From Hwanghaeella grinnelliae (GTDB taxonomy: Bacteria; Pseudomonadota; Alphaproteobacteria; UBA8366; Aestuariispiraceae), in the NCBI RefSeq assembly GCF_004005845.1, contig NZ_SADE01000001.1, positions 1,612,001 to 1,676,000 on the forward strand: a stretch of DNA of 64,000 nucleotides, given 5' to 3'. Shown piece after piece: positions 41,360-50,641 of this stretch. The notes beneath the pieces were generated by a model. It worked only from the letters and a program-made list of their open reading frames with translations. It was not told the origin of the DNA and did no database searches. The stretch's first letter is position 1. Every line of letters starts with the position of its first letter. The position numbers were made by a program, and so were the translations under genes.

Positions 41360-43450
41360 ATGAAGATCGGATCTCCTGCCCGCGATACCGAAGTCGTTCG
41401 GCGCGCACGGGCGGTATTGGCTGAGGCCAGGGAAGATCCGGCTTTGCTGCTTTCCGTCTTGACCGATTTGACCGAGGCGCATGAGCGGACCCTTGCGCGC
41501 GCCGGAATCACCGGACCGGCGCATGGTCAGCCGGTCGACCCGTTGCAGGCCGCGAAGGAAATGATCGCGCAGCAGCAACTGGAAATCCAGGAGTTGAAGC
41601 GGGAATTGGCGGCCCAGACGCGGCGCCTGAACCAATCCGCCGATGCCCAGCACAAGGAACTGGTTTTTGAACGCGCCAAGCTGGAGCGGTTGGTTCGCCT
41701 TGGTATCGCGATGGCGTCGGAACGGGATGAAACGCGCCTGTTGAGTTTGATACTTGAAGGCGCGATGGAACTGACCAATGCGGATGGCGCGACTTTCTAC
41801 CTGATGACCGAGGAAGAAGACGCGCTGGAATTCCAGATCATCCGCAACCGGTCGCTCAATATCTCCATGGCGAGCACACCGGACGAGTCGCTGCCCTTCC
41901 CAAACGTGCACCTTTTTGACCTGCAAACCGGCGTCCCGAACGAGAAGAACGTCGTTTCAAAGGCCGTGCTGCTGCGGCAAACCTTCAATATTCCTGATGC
42001 TTATAACGCCGGGGATTTCGATTTTGCGGGTACGAAGAAATTCGACGAGGCGAATGGATACCGGTCCGTCTCCTTCCTGACCGTGCCGCTGATCCCGCGT
42101 GGCGGATCGGTTATCGGGGCGCTGCAGCTGATCAATGCGACCAATTCCGAAACGGGCGAAGTGATCCCCTTTGACGGTGAGTTGCAGGGTTTCGTCGAGG
42201 CCTTGGCCGCGCAAGGCGCGGTGACGATCGAAAACCAGAAACTACTGCATTCCCAACGCGAGTTGATCGACGCGATCATCGAACTGACGGCATCCGCCAT
42301 TGATGCGAAAAGCCCCTATACCGGCGGGCACTGCAACCGCGTGCCGGAAATAGCCATGATGCTGGGCCAGGCCGCGCATGACGCGAAGCGCGGTCCATTC
42401 GCCGATTTCGGGTTCGCGGATGATGAGGAATGGCGCGAATTCCGCATCGCTGCCTGGCTGCACGATTGCGGCAAGGTCACGACGCCGGAATACGTCGTCG
42501 ATAAGGCAACCAAGCTGGAAACGATCTATAATCGGATCCATGAAATCCGCACGCGGTTCGAAGTCATCCATCGTGAGCTGACCGTCGACTATCTGTCGCG
42601 GAAGGTGAAGGAATTGGGCGGCGACCCGGCGCCGGATGCGGAGCTGATGGCTGAATACGATCGGCTTCAGGCGGATTTCGACGTTGTGGCCGACTGTAAC
42701 GTCGGGGGCGAATTCCTGGATCAGGAAAAGATTGATCGCATCAGGGAAATAGCCAAGCGCACCTGGACCCGCAATTTCGATAACCGCAAGGGCTTGTCAC
42801 AGGACGAGCATTTGCGCCTGAAAGGCATTCAAGGGCGCCCGCCGCCCGCCGTCGAGAACCTGCTGGCTGACAAGCCGACCCATGTGGTCACCCGCGACCC
42901 GGGGGATATCGAGCGCTTCAAGACAAGCGGCTTCAAGATGGATATTCCCAAGAACCTCACCAATTTGGGCGAGATTTATAATCTTACCATCCAACGCGGC
43001 ACGTTGACCGAGGAAGAACGGTTCAAGATCAACGAGCATATCATCCAGACGATCATCATGCTTGAGACGATGCCCTTCCCGAAAAACATGCAGCGCGTGC
43101 CCGAATATGCCGGCGGCCATCATGAGACGATGGACGGTAAGGGCTATCCCCGTCGCCTGACGCGGGAGGAAATGTCCGTTCCGTCGCGGATCATGGCGAT
43201 CGCGGATATTTTCGAGGCACTGACCGCATCGGACCGGCCTTACAAGAAGCCGAAACCGTTGAGCGAGTCCCTGAAGATCCTTGGCTTCATGTGCCGGGAT
43301 CACCATATCGATCCGGACGTTTTCCAACTGTTTTTGGAAAAGCAGATCTACCTGCGCTACGCGGAGGAATATCTCGACCCGTCCCAGATCGACGAAGTCG
43401 ATATCGAGCCGCTGCTGGAGATTGCCCGCGAAGCGTCCGCCACGTATTGA
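41360..43450 (+). CDS. GAF/HD-GYP-domain protein (putative cyclic-di-GMP phosphodiesterase)
   Basis: A 696-residue cytosolic signalling protein. Residues 70-115 form a coiled coil (MIAQQQLEIQELKRELAAQTRRL). Residues about 115-295 are a GAF domain (MASERDETRLLSLILEGAMEL, VSFLTVPLIPRGGSVIGALQLIN). The HD-GYP domain has WLHDCGKV with His368-Asp369 and the full HHETMDGKGYP motif at 587-597. Between these lies an insertion of roughly 130 residues beyond the usual spacing. Intact HD and GYP motifs suggest cyclic-di-GMP hydrolysis. The GAF ligand is unknown. slyX follows after 50 bp. Confidence 0.88.
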   Translation: MKIGSPARDTEVVRRARAVLAEAREDPALLLSVLTDLTEAHERTLARAGITGPAHGQPVDPLQAAKEMIAQQQLEIQELKRELAAQTRRLNQSADAQHKELVFERAKLERLVRLGIAMASERDETRLLSLILEGAMELTNADGATFYLMTEEEDALEFQIIRNRSLNISMASTPDESLPFPNVHLFDLQTGVPNEKNVVSKAVLLRQTFNIPDAYNAGDFDFAGTKKFDEANGYRSVSFLTVPLIPRGGSVIGALQLINATNSETGEVIPFDGELQGFVEALAAQGAVTIENQKLLHSQRELIDAIIELTASAIDAKSPYTGGHCNRVPEIAMMLGQAAHDAKRGPFADFGFADDEEWREFRIAAWLHDCGKVTTPEYVVDKATKLETIYNRIHEIRTRFEVIHRELTVDYLSRKVKELGGDPAPDAELMAEYDRLQADFDVVADCNVGGEFLDQEKIDRIREIAKRTWTRNFDNRKGLSQDEHLRLKGIQGRPPPAVENLLADKPTHVVTRDPGDIERFKTSGFKMDIPKNLTNLGEIYNLTIQRGTLTEEERFKINEHIIQTIIMLETMPFPKNMQRVPEYAGGHHETMDGKGYPRRLTREEMSVPSRIMAIADIFEALTASDRPYKKPKPLSESLKILGFMCRDHHIDPDVFQLFLEKQIYLRYAEEYLDPSQIDEVDIEPLLEIAREASATY

Positions 43451-43500
43451 GGTGGGCGGGCATTCGGCGCGTCAATCAATCACACGGATGGAGTTTTCCC

Positions 43501-43716
43501 ATGGATGAGGATCTGGCCATGCGCTTGGCCGACATGGAAGCCCGCCTTGCCCATTTCGAGCGCCTGAGCGAGGACCTCTCGGACATCGTCGCCCGGCAGG
43601 CCAAGGACATCGACCGCCTGAAACAACAAGTCAGCGCCTTGTCATCGCGCGTGTTGGACATGCAGCAGGACTGGCGTCCCGGCGCGTCGGACGACAAACC
43701 GCCGCCGCACTACTGA
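43501..43716 (+). CDS. slyX: SlyX family protein
   Basis: A 71-residue coiled-coil protein: LAMRLADMEARLAHFERLSEDLSDIVARQAKDIDRLKQQVSALSSRV, ending in a proline-rich tail with PPPHY. This composition and ending are characteristic of SlyX, a small conserved protein of unknown function. ATG 43501 is the start; the upstream open frame lies inside the HD-GYP gene in another phase. Confidence 0.88.
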   Translation: MDEDLAMRLADMEARLAHFERLSEDLSDIVARQAKDIDRLKQQVSALSSRVLDMQQDWRPGASDDKPPPHY

Positions 43717-43859
43717 CTATTGGGGAAAAACCGGATTCTTGGCGGCCGGCTCCGTTTGGAGATTTGTGAAATTTTCGCCCCTTGGGCTTGTCATCGCCGT
43801 GCCGGATTTCCTAGACCTGAATTGTCACTTCAACCAGACGAGCGAAAAGGGGTTCATTG

Positions 43860-45158
43860 ATGGCGAAACCGAACCTGTTGATTGTCGGCGCCGGCGGTGT
43901 GGGCGCGGTCGCGGCCCATAAGGCGGCACAGTTCGCGGAAGACTTCGGGTCGATCGCACTGGCCAGCCGGACGGAAGCGAAACTTCAACAGGTCGCCCAG
44001 GATGTCGTGGACCGAAACCCGGATATCACCTTGGGCGAGGATATCGTTACCGAAACAGTGGACGCCCGGAACAAGGAAGAGGTTGCCAGCCTGATCCGCA
44101 AGGTGGACGCGGGCATCGTCCTCAACCTCGCCACGCCTTATTGCAACACGGCGATCATGGATGCCTGCATTGAAACGGGTGCGGATTACCTCGACACGGC
44201 CGTGGCGGAAGAAGAGCATGTCGAAAATGTGCCCGCCCCTTGGTACGCCAATTTCGAATGGCCGCGAAAGCCCGACTTCGACAAGGCCGACACCAATGCG
44301 GTGCTGGGCATCGGTTTCGATCCCGGGGTCGTCAACGTCTTCTGCGCCTATGCGAAGCGCCATTTGTTGGATGCGATCGACAGCATCGACATCATCGATG
44401 TGAATGGCGGCGATCACGGCCGCTATTTCGCCACCAACTTCGACCCGGATACGAACCTGCGGGAAATCCGTGAGGACGTGATTTATTGGGAAGACGGCGA
44501 ATTCAAGACCATCCCGCATCATTCCCGCAAGATGACGGTCGACCTGCCGGTAGTGGGCGAACACGACGTCTATTCCATGGGGCATGACGAACTGCACTCG
44601 CTGCCCAGGGCATTTCCCGAAGCGAAGCGTATTGAATTCTGGATGGGCTTCGGGGAACGGTATTTGCGGGTCTTCGACGTGCTCGAAAACCTTGGTCTGA
44701 TCTCCTCTATCCCGGTTGAAGTGGAGGGTGTGGAAATGGCGCCGCTGAAAATGGTGAAAGCCGTCCTGCCCGATCCGGCCACATTGGCCGAAGGCTATAC
44801 GGGCGAGGTTTGCATCGGTTGTGATATCCGCGGCACCAAGAACGGAAAGCCGCGCCGGGTGTTCATCTATTCCACTTGCGATCACACGGAATGCTTCCGG
44901 GAGGTCGGCTCTCAGGCGATTTCCTACACGACGGGCGTGCCGGCGATTGCCGCGGCGCTGATGCTGGCGCGCGGGGAATGGGACCCTAAAACCATGGTGA
45001 ATGTGGAAGAACTCAACCCGGACCCCTTTCTGGACGTGATGCCGAAAGTCGGCATCGACTGGAAGGTGATGGATCTGCCGGTGGACGGCAGTTGGCCGGA
45101 AACCTCCGGTCATAACAGTGCCGGGTCCGATGCATCCGCAGGGCAGGGCAGGGCGTGA
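43860..45158 (+). CDS. Carboxynorspermidine/carboxyspermidine dehydrogenase
   Basis: A 432-residue saccharopine-dehydrogenase-family enzyme. The NADPH site is LLIVGAGGVGAVAAHKAAQF; later parts include VLNLATPYCNTAIMDACIETGADYLDTA and VLGIGFDPGVVNVFCAYAKRH. It condenses aspartate semialdehyde with a diamine to a carboxylated polyamine. The directly overlapping downstream gene encodes the matching decarboxylase, which makes the assignment firm. ATG 43860 has AAGGGG upstream. Spermidine is the likely end product in this kind of bacterium. Confidence 0.92.
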   Translation: MAKPNLLIVGAGGVGAVAAHKAAQFAEDFGSIALASRTEAKLQQVAQDVVDRNPDITLGEDIVTETVDARNKEEVASLIRKVDAGIVLNLATPYCNTAIMDACIETGADYLDTAVAEEEHVENVPAPWYANFEWPRKPDFDKADTNAVLGIGFDPGVVNVFCAYAKRHLLDAIDSIDIIDVNGGDHGRYFATNFDPDTNLREIREDVIYWEDGEFKTIPHHSRKMTVDLPVVGEHDVYSMGHDELHSLPRAFPEAKRIEFWMGFGERYLRVFDVLENLGLISSIPVEVEGVEMAPLKMVKAVLPDPATLAEGYTGEVCIGCDIRGTKNGKPRRVFIYSTCDHTECFREVGSQAISYTTGVPAIAAALMLARGEWDPKTMVNVEELNPDPFLDVMPKVGIDWKVMDLPVDGSWPETSGHNSAGSDASAGQGRA

Positions 45159-46354
45159 CCGTTTCCATGGCGCGGGACGAAGTTGCCGGCAACTTCGCCA
45201 ATTTCGATCCTTTCCGGGTGCCGTCGCCGTGCTACGTCATCGATATTGCCAAACTTGAGGATAACCTGCGCATCCTGTCGGATGTATCGGCCAAAGCGGA
45301 CGCTAGGGTTCTGTTGGCGTTGAAGGCGTTTTCCTGTTTCGCATTGGCGGAGATGATCGGCGGTTTCTTGCACGGAACGGCGGCCAGCGGTTTATGGGAA
45401 GCCCGCCTGGGACGGACACGGTTCCAGGGCGCGGTGCATACTTTCGCGCCGGGCTTGAAGCAGGATCACCTGGCCGAGCTTCAGACCCTGTCTGACCACC
45501 TTATTTTCAATACGATCGGGCAGTGGAAACGGTTCAAGCCCTCGCTGCGGATGAATGACGATTGCGCCTTCGGGCTGCGGATCAACCCGCGCCATAGTGA
45601 GGCCGAAAATCCGCTATACGATCCCTGCGCCGCCTGGTCGCGGCTCGGCTCCCCGATCCCGCAATTGGAAGGGGAAGACCTGGAAGGACTGACCGGGTTC
45701 CATATCCACGCGCTGTGCGACCAGGGCTTCGAGCCCTTCGACCGCCTGCTGGGCGCAACGGAGGAAAAGGCGTCGGGTCTTTTGGAACGGATCAATTGGC
45801 TGAACCTGGGCGGCGGACAAATGATCACGGCGCAGGGGTTCGACCGCGCCGCGCTGATCGGGCGGCTGCGCGACCTGCGCCGGCGTACCGAGCTGGATCT
45901 CTATCTGGAACCGGGCACCGCTGTCGCCCTGAATGCCGGTGCCTTGGTGACGGAGGTGCTCGACACGTTCTGGAACGACGGCCATGTCGCAGTGATGGAC
46001 TGTTCCGCCACCTGTCACATGCCCGACGTGATCGAGGCGCCCTATACCCCGGCGCTGCTGGGGACGGAGACGCTGGACCGGGCCGAGGACATGGATCCCA
46101 GGGACGAGCACGTCGTCCGCGTCGGCGGGCCGACCTGCCTGGCGGGTGACGTCATCGGCACCTATCGCTTCGACAAAGCGCCCAAGACCGGCGACCGGCG
46201 ACTGTTCCTGGACCAGGCCTATTACACGATGGTGAAGACGACGACCTTCAACGGCACGCCGCTGCCCTCCATCGCGCTCTGGGACCCACGCACCGACGAC
46301 GTCCGCGTCATCAAACAATTCGGCTACGAGGATTTCGAGGGTCGATTGAGCTGA
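45155..46354 (+). CDS. nspC: Carboxynorspermidine/carboxyspermidine decarboxylase
   Basis: A 399-residue PLP fold-III decarboxylase. The PLP-lysine region is VLLALKAFSCFALAEMIGGFLHGTAASGLWEARLG. Further motifs are GFHIHALCDQGFEPFDRLL, LNLGGGQMIT and LYLEPGTAVALNAGAL, and the C-terminal VGGPTCLAGDVIGTY. It removes the carboxyl group from carboxyspermidine. The GTG start overlaps the dehydrogenase stop by 4 nt (GTGA); an ATG six codons... further downstream is an alternative. It converges on the LysR gene with a 7-bp gap. Confidence 0.92.
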   Translation: MTVSMARDEVAGNFANFDPFRVPSPCYVIDIAKLEDNLRILSDVSAKADARVLLALKAFSCFALAEMIGGFLHGTAASGLWEARLGRTRFQGAVHTFAPGLKQDHLAELQTLSDHLIFNTIGQWKRFKPSLRMNDDCAFGLRINPRHSEAENPLYDPCAAWSRLGSPIPQLEGEDLEGLTGFHIHALCDQGFEPFDRLLGATEEKASGLLERINWLNLGGGQMITAQGFDRAALIGRLRDLRRRTELDLYLEPGTAVALNAGALVTEVLDTFWNDGHVAVMDCSATCHMPDVIEAPYTPALLGTETLDRAEDMDPRDEHVVRVGGPTCLAGDVIGTYRFDKAPKTGDRRLFLDQAYYTMVKTTTFNGTPLPSIALWDPRTDDVRVIKQFGYEDFEGRLS

Positions 46355-46361
46355 TTATTGG

Positions 46362-47255
46362 TCAACCGCCCGCAATCCGATCCTTCAGAAAATCGATCAT
46401 CACGCGTGTTTTGCGGGGCAGGAAGGATCGGCTTGGATAGATCAGCCAGGCGGCGGTATCGAATGTGGTCGCCGTGACGGCGTGGTCCGGGAACAGATCG
46501 ACCAACCGGCCGGATTTGATGTCCTTGTCGACGAGCCAATCGGCCAGCAGAGCCGGGCCCAGACCCGCGAGCGCCGCGTCGCGCAGCGCGAGCGCGCTGG
46601 AAACTTTCATGCGCGGCCGGACGGGAACCTCCTGAACCCCATCCTTGCGGAACAACCAGGTTCTATCGAAGCCGGGCAGGTCGAAACACAAACATGGCTG
46701 GGCCGACAGGTCTTCGGGCGCGGCGAGGGGCGGGGCTGTCTTAAGATAGTCTGGTGTCGCGCATATCCGATAATGCGTATCCATCAGTTTGGTGGTGATG
46801 ACATCGCCGGTGACTTGGGGCCCCAGGCGAAGAGCGAGGTCGATCCGCTCGGCCACCAGATCGACGTTGCGGTCGGTGAAACGCAGCGTCAGGTCGATAT
46901 CGGGATACTGGGCCAGGAAGTCGGGAATATGCGGCATCACACACGCCTGCCCGAAAGCGACGGAGGCGCTGACGGTCAGGGCACCGCTGGGGAAGGCTTC
47001 GGCATCGCGCAGGTCTTCCCGTGCTTCTTCCAATTCGGCCAGGATCGGTTCGACCTTGGCCAGAAAGCGCGCACCTGCATCGGTTAGGGCGACCCGGCGC
47101 GTGGTGCGTTGGAAAAGCCGTGCGCCCAGGTCTTCCTCCAATGTCGCGACCGCGCGCGAAACGGCCGACGGGTCTAGGTTCAGCACCCGCGCCGCCGCGG
47201 CGAAACCGCCAGCTCGTGCAGCTTCTGCATAAATACTTAAGAGTTTTGTATTCAT
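46362..47255 (-). CDS. LysR-family transcriptional regulator
   Basis: A 297-residue LysR protein. The N-terminal helix-turn-helix is SIYAEAARAGGFAAAARVLNLDPSAVSRAVATLEEDLGARLFQR. The rest is the effector domain (LTVSASVAFGQACVMPHIPDFLAQYPDIDLTL). Start 47255 fits the family N-terminus; an upstream in-frame extension would run into the divergent promoter. It belongs to the CrgA/DsdC-like large group and is divergent from an SDR gene, its likely target. Confidence 0.88.
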   Translation of the reverse strand: MNTKLLSIYAEAARAGGFAAAARVLNLDPSAVSRAVATLEEDLGARLFQRTTRRVALTDAGARFLAKVEPILAELEEAREDLRDAEAFPSGALTVSASVAFGQACVMPHIPDFLAQYPDIDLTLRFTDRNVDLVAERIDLALRLGPQVTGDVITTKLMDTHYRICATPDYLKTAPPLAAPEDLSAQPCLCFDLPGFDRTWLFRKDGVQEVPVRPRMKVSSALALRDAALAGLGPALLADWLVDKDIKSGRLVDLFPDHAVTATTFDTAAWLIYPSRSFLPRKTRVMIDFLKDRIAGG

Positions 47256-47261
47256 TAATGT

Positions 47262-47278
47262 GATATATGCATCATATC
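47262..47278. promoter_or_regulatory. LysR-type operator candidate
   Basis: GATAT at 47262-47266 and ATATC at 47274-47278 form an inverted repeat with a 7-bp spacer, immediately upstream of the LysR start and about 80 bp upstream of the SDR start. The geometry fits the T-N11-A LysR recognition pattern and autoregulation. Confidence 0.45.
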
Positions 47279-47356
47279 GGTGCGCAATGGGAGGTTTAAT
47301 ACCGCCTGAATGCTCAATAGGGTGCCTGGCAGAACAATCGAACCCAGGAGAACCCC

Positions 47357-48130
47357 ATGACGACCGAGCTTTCGAACAAGACAATCCTGGTCACGGGCGC
47401 CAGCCGCGGCATCGGCGAGGCGACGGCGCGCCATTTTGCAGCCGAGGGTGCGAATGTGGTGATGATGGCGCGCAGTGCCGCCCGTCTTGAGGAAATAGAG
47501 GTGGAAATCCGTGCGGGTGGTGGCGCGGTCACGGTCTGCACCGGCGATGTCAGCGCCTATGGCGATGTCGCCGCGGCGGTGGATGGAGCCGTGAAGGAAT
47601 ATGGCGGGTTGGACGTGCTGGTGAACAATGCGGGTGTCATTGACCCGATTGCCCGGTTGGCGGACAGCGACCCGACGGAATGGGACAAGGTCGTCGATAT
47701 CAACGTGAAGGGCGTCTATCACGGGCTGCGCGCGGCCATCCCCGCAATGCTGGAAAGCGGCGGCGGCACCGTCATCAACATCAGTTCGGGCGCGGCGACC
47801 AATGCGCTTGAAGGGTGGAGCCATTATTGCTGCACCAAGGCGGCCGTCCTCTCGCTTACCGCATGCGCCGACAAGGAATACGGGTCGCAGGGCATTCGCG
47901 TGGTGGGGCTTAGCCCGGGCACGGTGGCGACGGAAATGCAGGTCTCGATCAAGGCGTCGGGCATCAATCCGGTCAGCCAGTTGGACCCCTCCGTCCATAT
48001 CCCGACAGAATGGGTCGCCAAGGCCGCGGCCTATCTGGTGGGTGATGGCGGGGCTGCCTATGCCGGGCGTGACTTTTCGATCAAGACCGATGAGGGCCGC
48101 AAGGCTGTGGGCTTGCCGGCGGTTTCCTAG
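47357..48130 (+). CDS. SDR-family oxidoreductase
   Basis: A 257-residue classical short-chain dehydrogenase. Visible are ILVTGASRGIGEATARHF (cofactor), VLVNNAGVIDP, the catalytic Ser in INISSGAATN, and YCCTKAAV (Tyr-x3-Lys). A C-terminal KTDEGRKAVGLP is normal for the family. It is divergent from the LysR regulator and followed after 58 bp by a tautomerase-like gene. The substrate is unknown. Confidence 0.88.
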   Translation: MTTELSNKTILVTGASRGIGEATARHFAAEGANVVMMARSAARLEEIEVEIRAGGGAVTVCTGDVSAYGDVAAAVDGAVKEYGGLDVLVNNAGVIDPIARLADSDPTEWDKVVDINVKGVYHGLRAAIPAMLESGGGTVINISSGAATNALEGWSHYCCTKAAVLSLTACADKEYGSQGIRVVGLSPGTVATEMQVSIKASGINPVSQLDPSVHIPTEWVAKAAAYLVGDGGAAYAGRDFSIKTDEGRKAVGLPAVS

Positions 48131-48188
48131 TCAGGCCCGGTCCGACTATGGTTCACTGCATCGGGTTCAACTCAAGTGGGAGACGACG

Positions 48189-48407
48189 ATGCCGCTGATC
48201 GATATTCAGGTCATGGAAGGGGTGTTCACCGATGAGGAAAAGGGCGCGATGATCGCCAAGGTCAGCGACGCGTTCGGCGAGGTCGTCGGGGCCACATTGC
48301 GGGATGCGACATCGATCCGCGTGCACGAGGTGAAGAGCGGGTCCTGGGGCTATGGCGGGAAGCCGCTTACCACGGAGGATGCGAAGGCGATGCGCGCGAG
48401 GGGATAA
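48189..48407 (+). CDS. Tautomerase (4-oxalocrotonate tautomerase family)
   Basis: A 72-residue protein beginning MPLIDIQVMEGVFTDEEKGAMI, so processing exposes the catalytic Pro1. The later VHEVKSGSWGYGGKPL matches the short tautomerase family; the C-terminus is slightly extended. It is probably co-transcribed with the SDR gene. The function is likely keto-enol tautomerisation of a small carboxylic acid. Confidence 0.85.
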   Translation: MPLIDIQVMEGVFTDEEKGAMIAKVSDAFGEVVGATLRDATSIRVHEVKSGSWGYGGKPLTTEDAKAMRARG

Positions 48408-48408
48408 G

Positions 48409-48888
48409 CTAAGCTTTCGACGCCTGCCAATCGGCAAGGATATCCCGCGCGCCGTTCAGGGCGGGGTTCATGCCGGCGTCGTGGCTCGTGGCCTTGGCAG
48501 CCAGTTCGATGACATAGCCGTTCGGGTCGCGAAAATAGATCGACTCAAAATGCTTGTGGTCGGAGATGCCGCGGGTCTCGATGCCCAGAGCCTCGGCCTT
48601 CTTCATCATCGGTTCGAACACGCCGCGGTCGACCTCCAACGCGATATGCAGGTCGAAGTCGTGTTGCTCCTTGAAGTCGAAAGGCCGGTCGGGGGCTTCG
48701 AAAAAGGCGAGGAAACTGCCGTCGTCCAGACGGTAGAAACTGTGCAGCACTTTTGTATCGCGCCCGGTTAGGGTCGTCTTGATTTCGAATGCATTCGCCA
48801 GCGGCAGGCCCAGGAAATCCTCATAGAACTTCCGGGTCTCCTCGGAGTCTCGGCAGCGATAGGCGTTGTGGTGCAGTCCCTTTATCAT
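48409..48888 (-). CDS. VOC-family (glyoxalase/extradiol-like) protein
   Basis: A 159-residue protein with one vicinal-oxygen-chelate module pair. The metal positions are suggested by KGLHHNAYRCRDSEETRKFYEDFLG (His), DLHIALEVDR (His) and FRDPNGYVIELAAKA (Glu). It may act as lyase, isomerase or dioxygenase, and the substrate cannot be assigned. It converges on the tautomerase gene with one base between stops. Confidence 0.82.
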   Translation of the reverse strand: MIKGLHHNAYRCRDSEETRKFYEDFLGLPLANAFEIKTTLTGRDTKVLHSFYRLDDGSFLAFFEAPDRPFDFKEQHDFDLHIALEVDRGVFEPMMKKAEALGIETRGISDHKHFESIYFRDPNGYVIELAAKATSHDAGMNPALNGARDILADWQASKA

Positions 48889-48989
48889 ATCGACCTCCCG
48901 TCTGGTCTCTTCTTGGTTCCGTTGGCCAGACTAACATAGGCGGCGGACAAGCAGGTTCCAGACACCTTTCAGACACGGGGTCGTGAGGC

Positions 48990-49463
48990 CTATCGCTTCG
49001 CCACGTCGCCCACCGTGCCGTCGGTCAGCATGGGCAGGTCCTGGGGTTTCAGTTCGAAGACGGCGTTCGGGGTGCCGGCGCTGGCCCAGACCGTGTCGAA
49101 CTGCATCAGCTCCTCGTCAATGAAAGCCACGGGTTTTACGACATGGCCGACGGGCGAGACGCCGCCAATCACATAGCCGCTTTTTTCCAGGACATAGTCC
49201 GGCTGGGCGCTTTTCACCTTCTGGCCCAACAGGTCGCGGACCTTCTTGTCATCCACCCGGTTTGGGCCTGAGGCGACGACCAGCACCGGGTCGCCCTCCT
49301 TGGTTTTGAACAGGACCGACTTGGCGATCTGCGCCACGGTACAGCCGATGGCGGCGGCGGCTTGTTCCGAGGTGGCGGTGGTTTCCTCGAATTCCAGAAC
49401 TGTGTAGCCAGGGCCGAGCACGTCCTGAACGTGAAGCGCTTTTTCCTCGGTTGCTTTTCTCAT
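48990..49463 (-). CDS. YbaK/EbsC-family aminoacyl-tRNA deacylase-like protein
   Basis: A 157-residue YbaK-fold protein. Typical features are TSEQAAAAIGCTVAQIAKSVLFKTK (with the conserved Lys) and SGYVIGGVSPVGHVVKPVAFIDEEL (GxxP-type motif). Family members hydrolyse mischarged Cys-tRNA(Pro) or related species. It lies 12 bp downstream of an EamA transporter gene on the same strand. Confidence 0.88.
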   Translation of the reverse strand: MRKATEEKALHVQDVLGPGYTVLEFEETTATSEQAAAAIGCTVAQIAKSVLFKTKEGDPVLVVASGPNRVDDKKVRDLLGQKVKSAQPDYVLEKSGYVIGGVSPVGHVVKPVAFIDEELMQFDTVWASAGTPNAVFELKPQDLPMLTDGTVGDVAKR

Positions 49464-49475
49464 GGGGCGACTCCG

Positions 49476-50456
49476 TCAATCCAGCTTCGGTCTGGTATCC
49501 GCGGCGCGCGGTCGGCTGATCGGACGGCTGCGGCGCACTTCACGATAGACGATGAACAATCCGGCGCCGACGATCAACGCCATGCCGGTCCAGGTGGTTG
49601 CATCGGGCACCTCGTCGAAGATCATGAAACCCCAGAACACCGCCAGCGGAACGGCGATGTATTCAAAGGGGGCGATCAGGCCGGCTTCGCCCATGCGATA
49701 GGCCTGCGCCAGCATATAGCCGATCATGCCCGAGAGAACGCCGATCCCGCCAAGTGCCGGCCAGTCCGAGACCGGCGGGATCTTCCAGGGCAGGAACAGG
49801 AAGTTGAGCGCCGGATGAACCTTGTCCACGAAACGCCCGTCACCGCAGATCAAAAACATCAAGGTGCAGACAATGATGAAGGTAACATAGATCGAAATCG
49901 CCAGGACTGAAGCGCTTTCGGTCACGCCCAACCGGCGGGTCAACATCTGCATCATGGCATAGGTGAAGGCCGCCAAGACGGGCAGCAGGGCGGTGATCTT
50001 GATGATGCCGTCGCCAGGTCGAAGCATGACGACAATGCCAGTGAAGCCGACGAAGACCGCGCCCCAGCGCCACGGGCCGACCTGTTCGCCCAGCATCGGG
50101 ATGGACAGCACGGTGATGAAAAGCGGGGCGACGAAAAAGATTGCGTTGGCTTCCGCAAGCGGCATCCCGGCAAGGGCCGCGAAATAGGCGGAATTGGAAA
50201 CGACGATGAACAGCGCGCGGACAAGCAGCAGGGGCATGCGCTTGCTCAACAGGCGCCTCCATCCCCCTTCAAACTGCAGGATGACGAACATAAAGGGCAG
50301 GGCGACCAGGGACCGGATGAGGACGAGTTCATGCAGCGGATACGAACCGCTGAACCCCTTGATCAAGGCATCCTGAATTGAAATCGCAAACATTCCTACA
50401 AGAATGCAGAGAATGCCGATTCCTTGCTTGTCGGGCAGTCGTGCCGACGCGGTCAC
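49476..50456 (-). CDS. DMT-superfamily EamA transporter
   Basis: A 326-residue membrane protein with about ten helices and two EamA repeats (GILCILVGMFAISIQDALIKG; GMIGYMLAQAYRMGEAGLIAPFEYIAVPLAVFWGFMIF). The C-terminus is basic (REVRRSRPISRPRAADTR). It is a different gene from the EamA protein at 4.6 kb. The substrate is unknown. It precedes the YbaK gene on the same strand. Confidence 0.88.
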   Translation of the reverse strand: MTASARLPDKQGIGILCILVGMFAISIQDALIKGFSGSYPLHELVLIRSLVALPFMFVILQFEGGWRRLLSKRMPLLLVRALFIVVSNSAYFAALAGMPLAEANAIFFVAPLFITVLSIPMLGEQVGPWRWGAVFVGFTGIVVMLRPGDGIIKITALLPVLAAFTYAMMQMLTRRLGVTESASVLAISIYVTFIIVCTLMFLICGDGRFVDKVHPALNFLFLPWKIPPVSDWPALGGIGVLSGMIGYMLAQAYRMGEAGLIAPFEYIAVPLAVFWGFMIFDEVPDATTWTGMALIVGAGLFIVYREVRRSRPISRPRAADTRPKLD

Positions 50457-50641
50457 CGTGGTACCCCCCGTTCGTCTAGTTGAGCGTTCTGGGCGAACGC
50501 GCTGTTTTGCGCCCGGATGCGGTTTGAATTTTGCGGCGTGACACCGCGGTGGGACAATGCTTCGAACCTGATCTCAACCGCCACGTGGATCAAGCTTGTT
50601 TTTCCAACCCGTCGAACGCCCGCCAGGTAAACTGTTCCGGA

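Noticed and set aside
43854-45113. Minus-strand frame of 419 codons opposite the carboxyspermidine dehydrogenase
   Set aside because: The plus-strand gene and its overlapping decarboxylase are certain; the antisense frame is His/Arg-rich noise.
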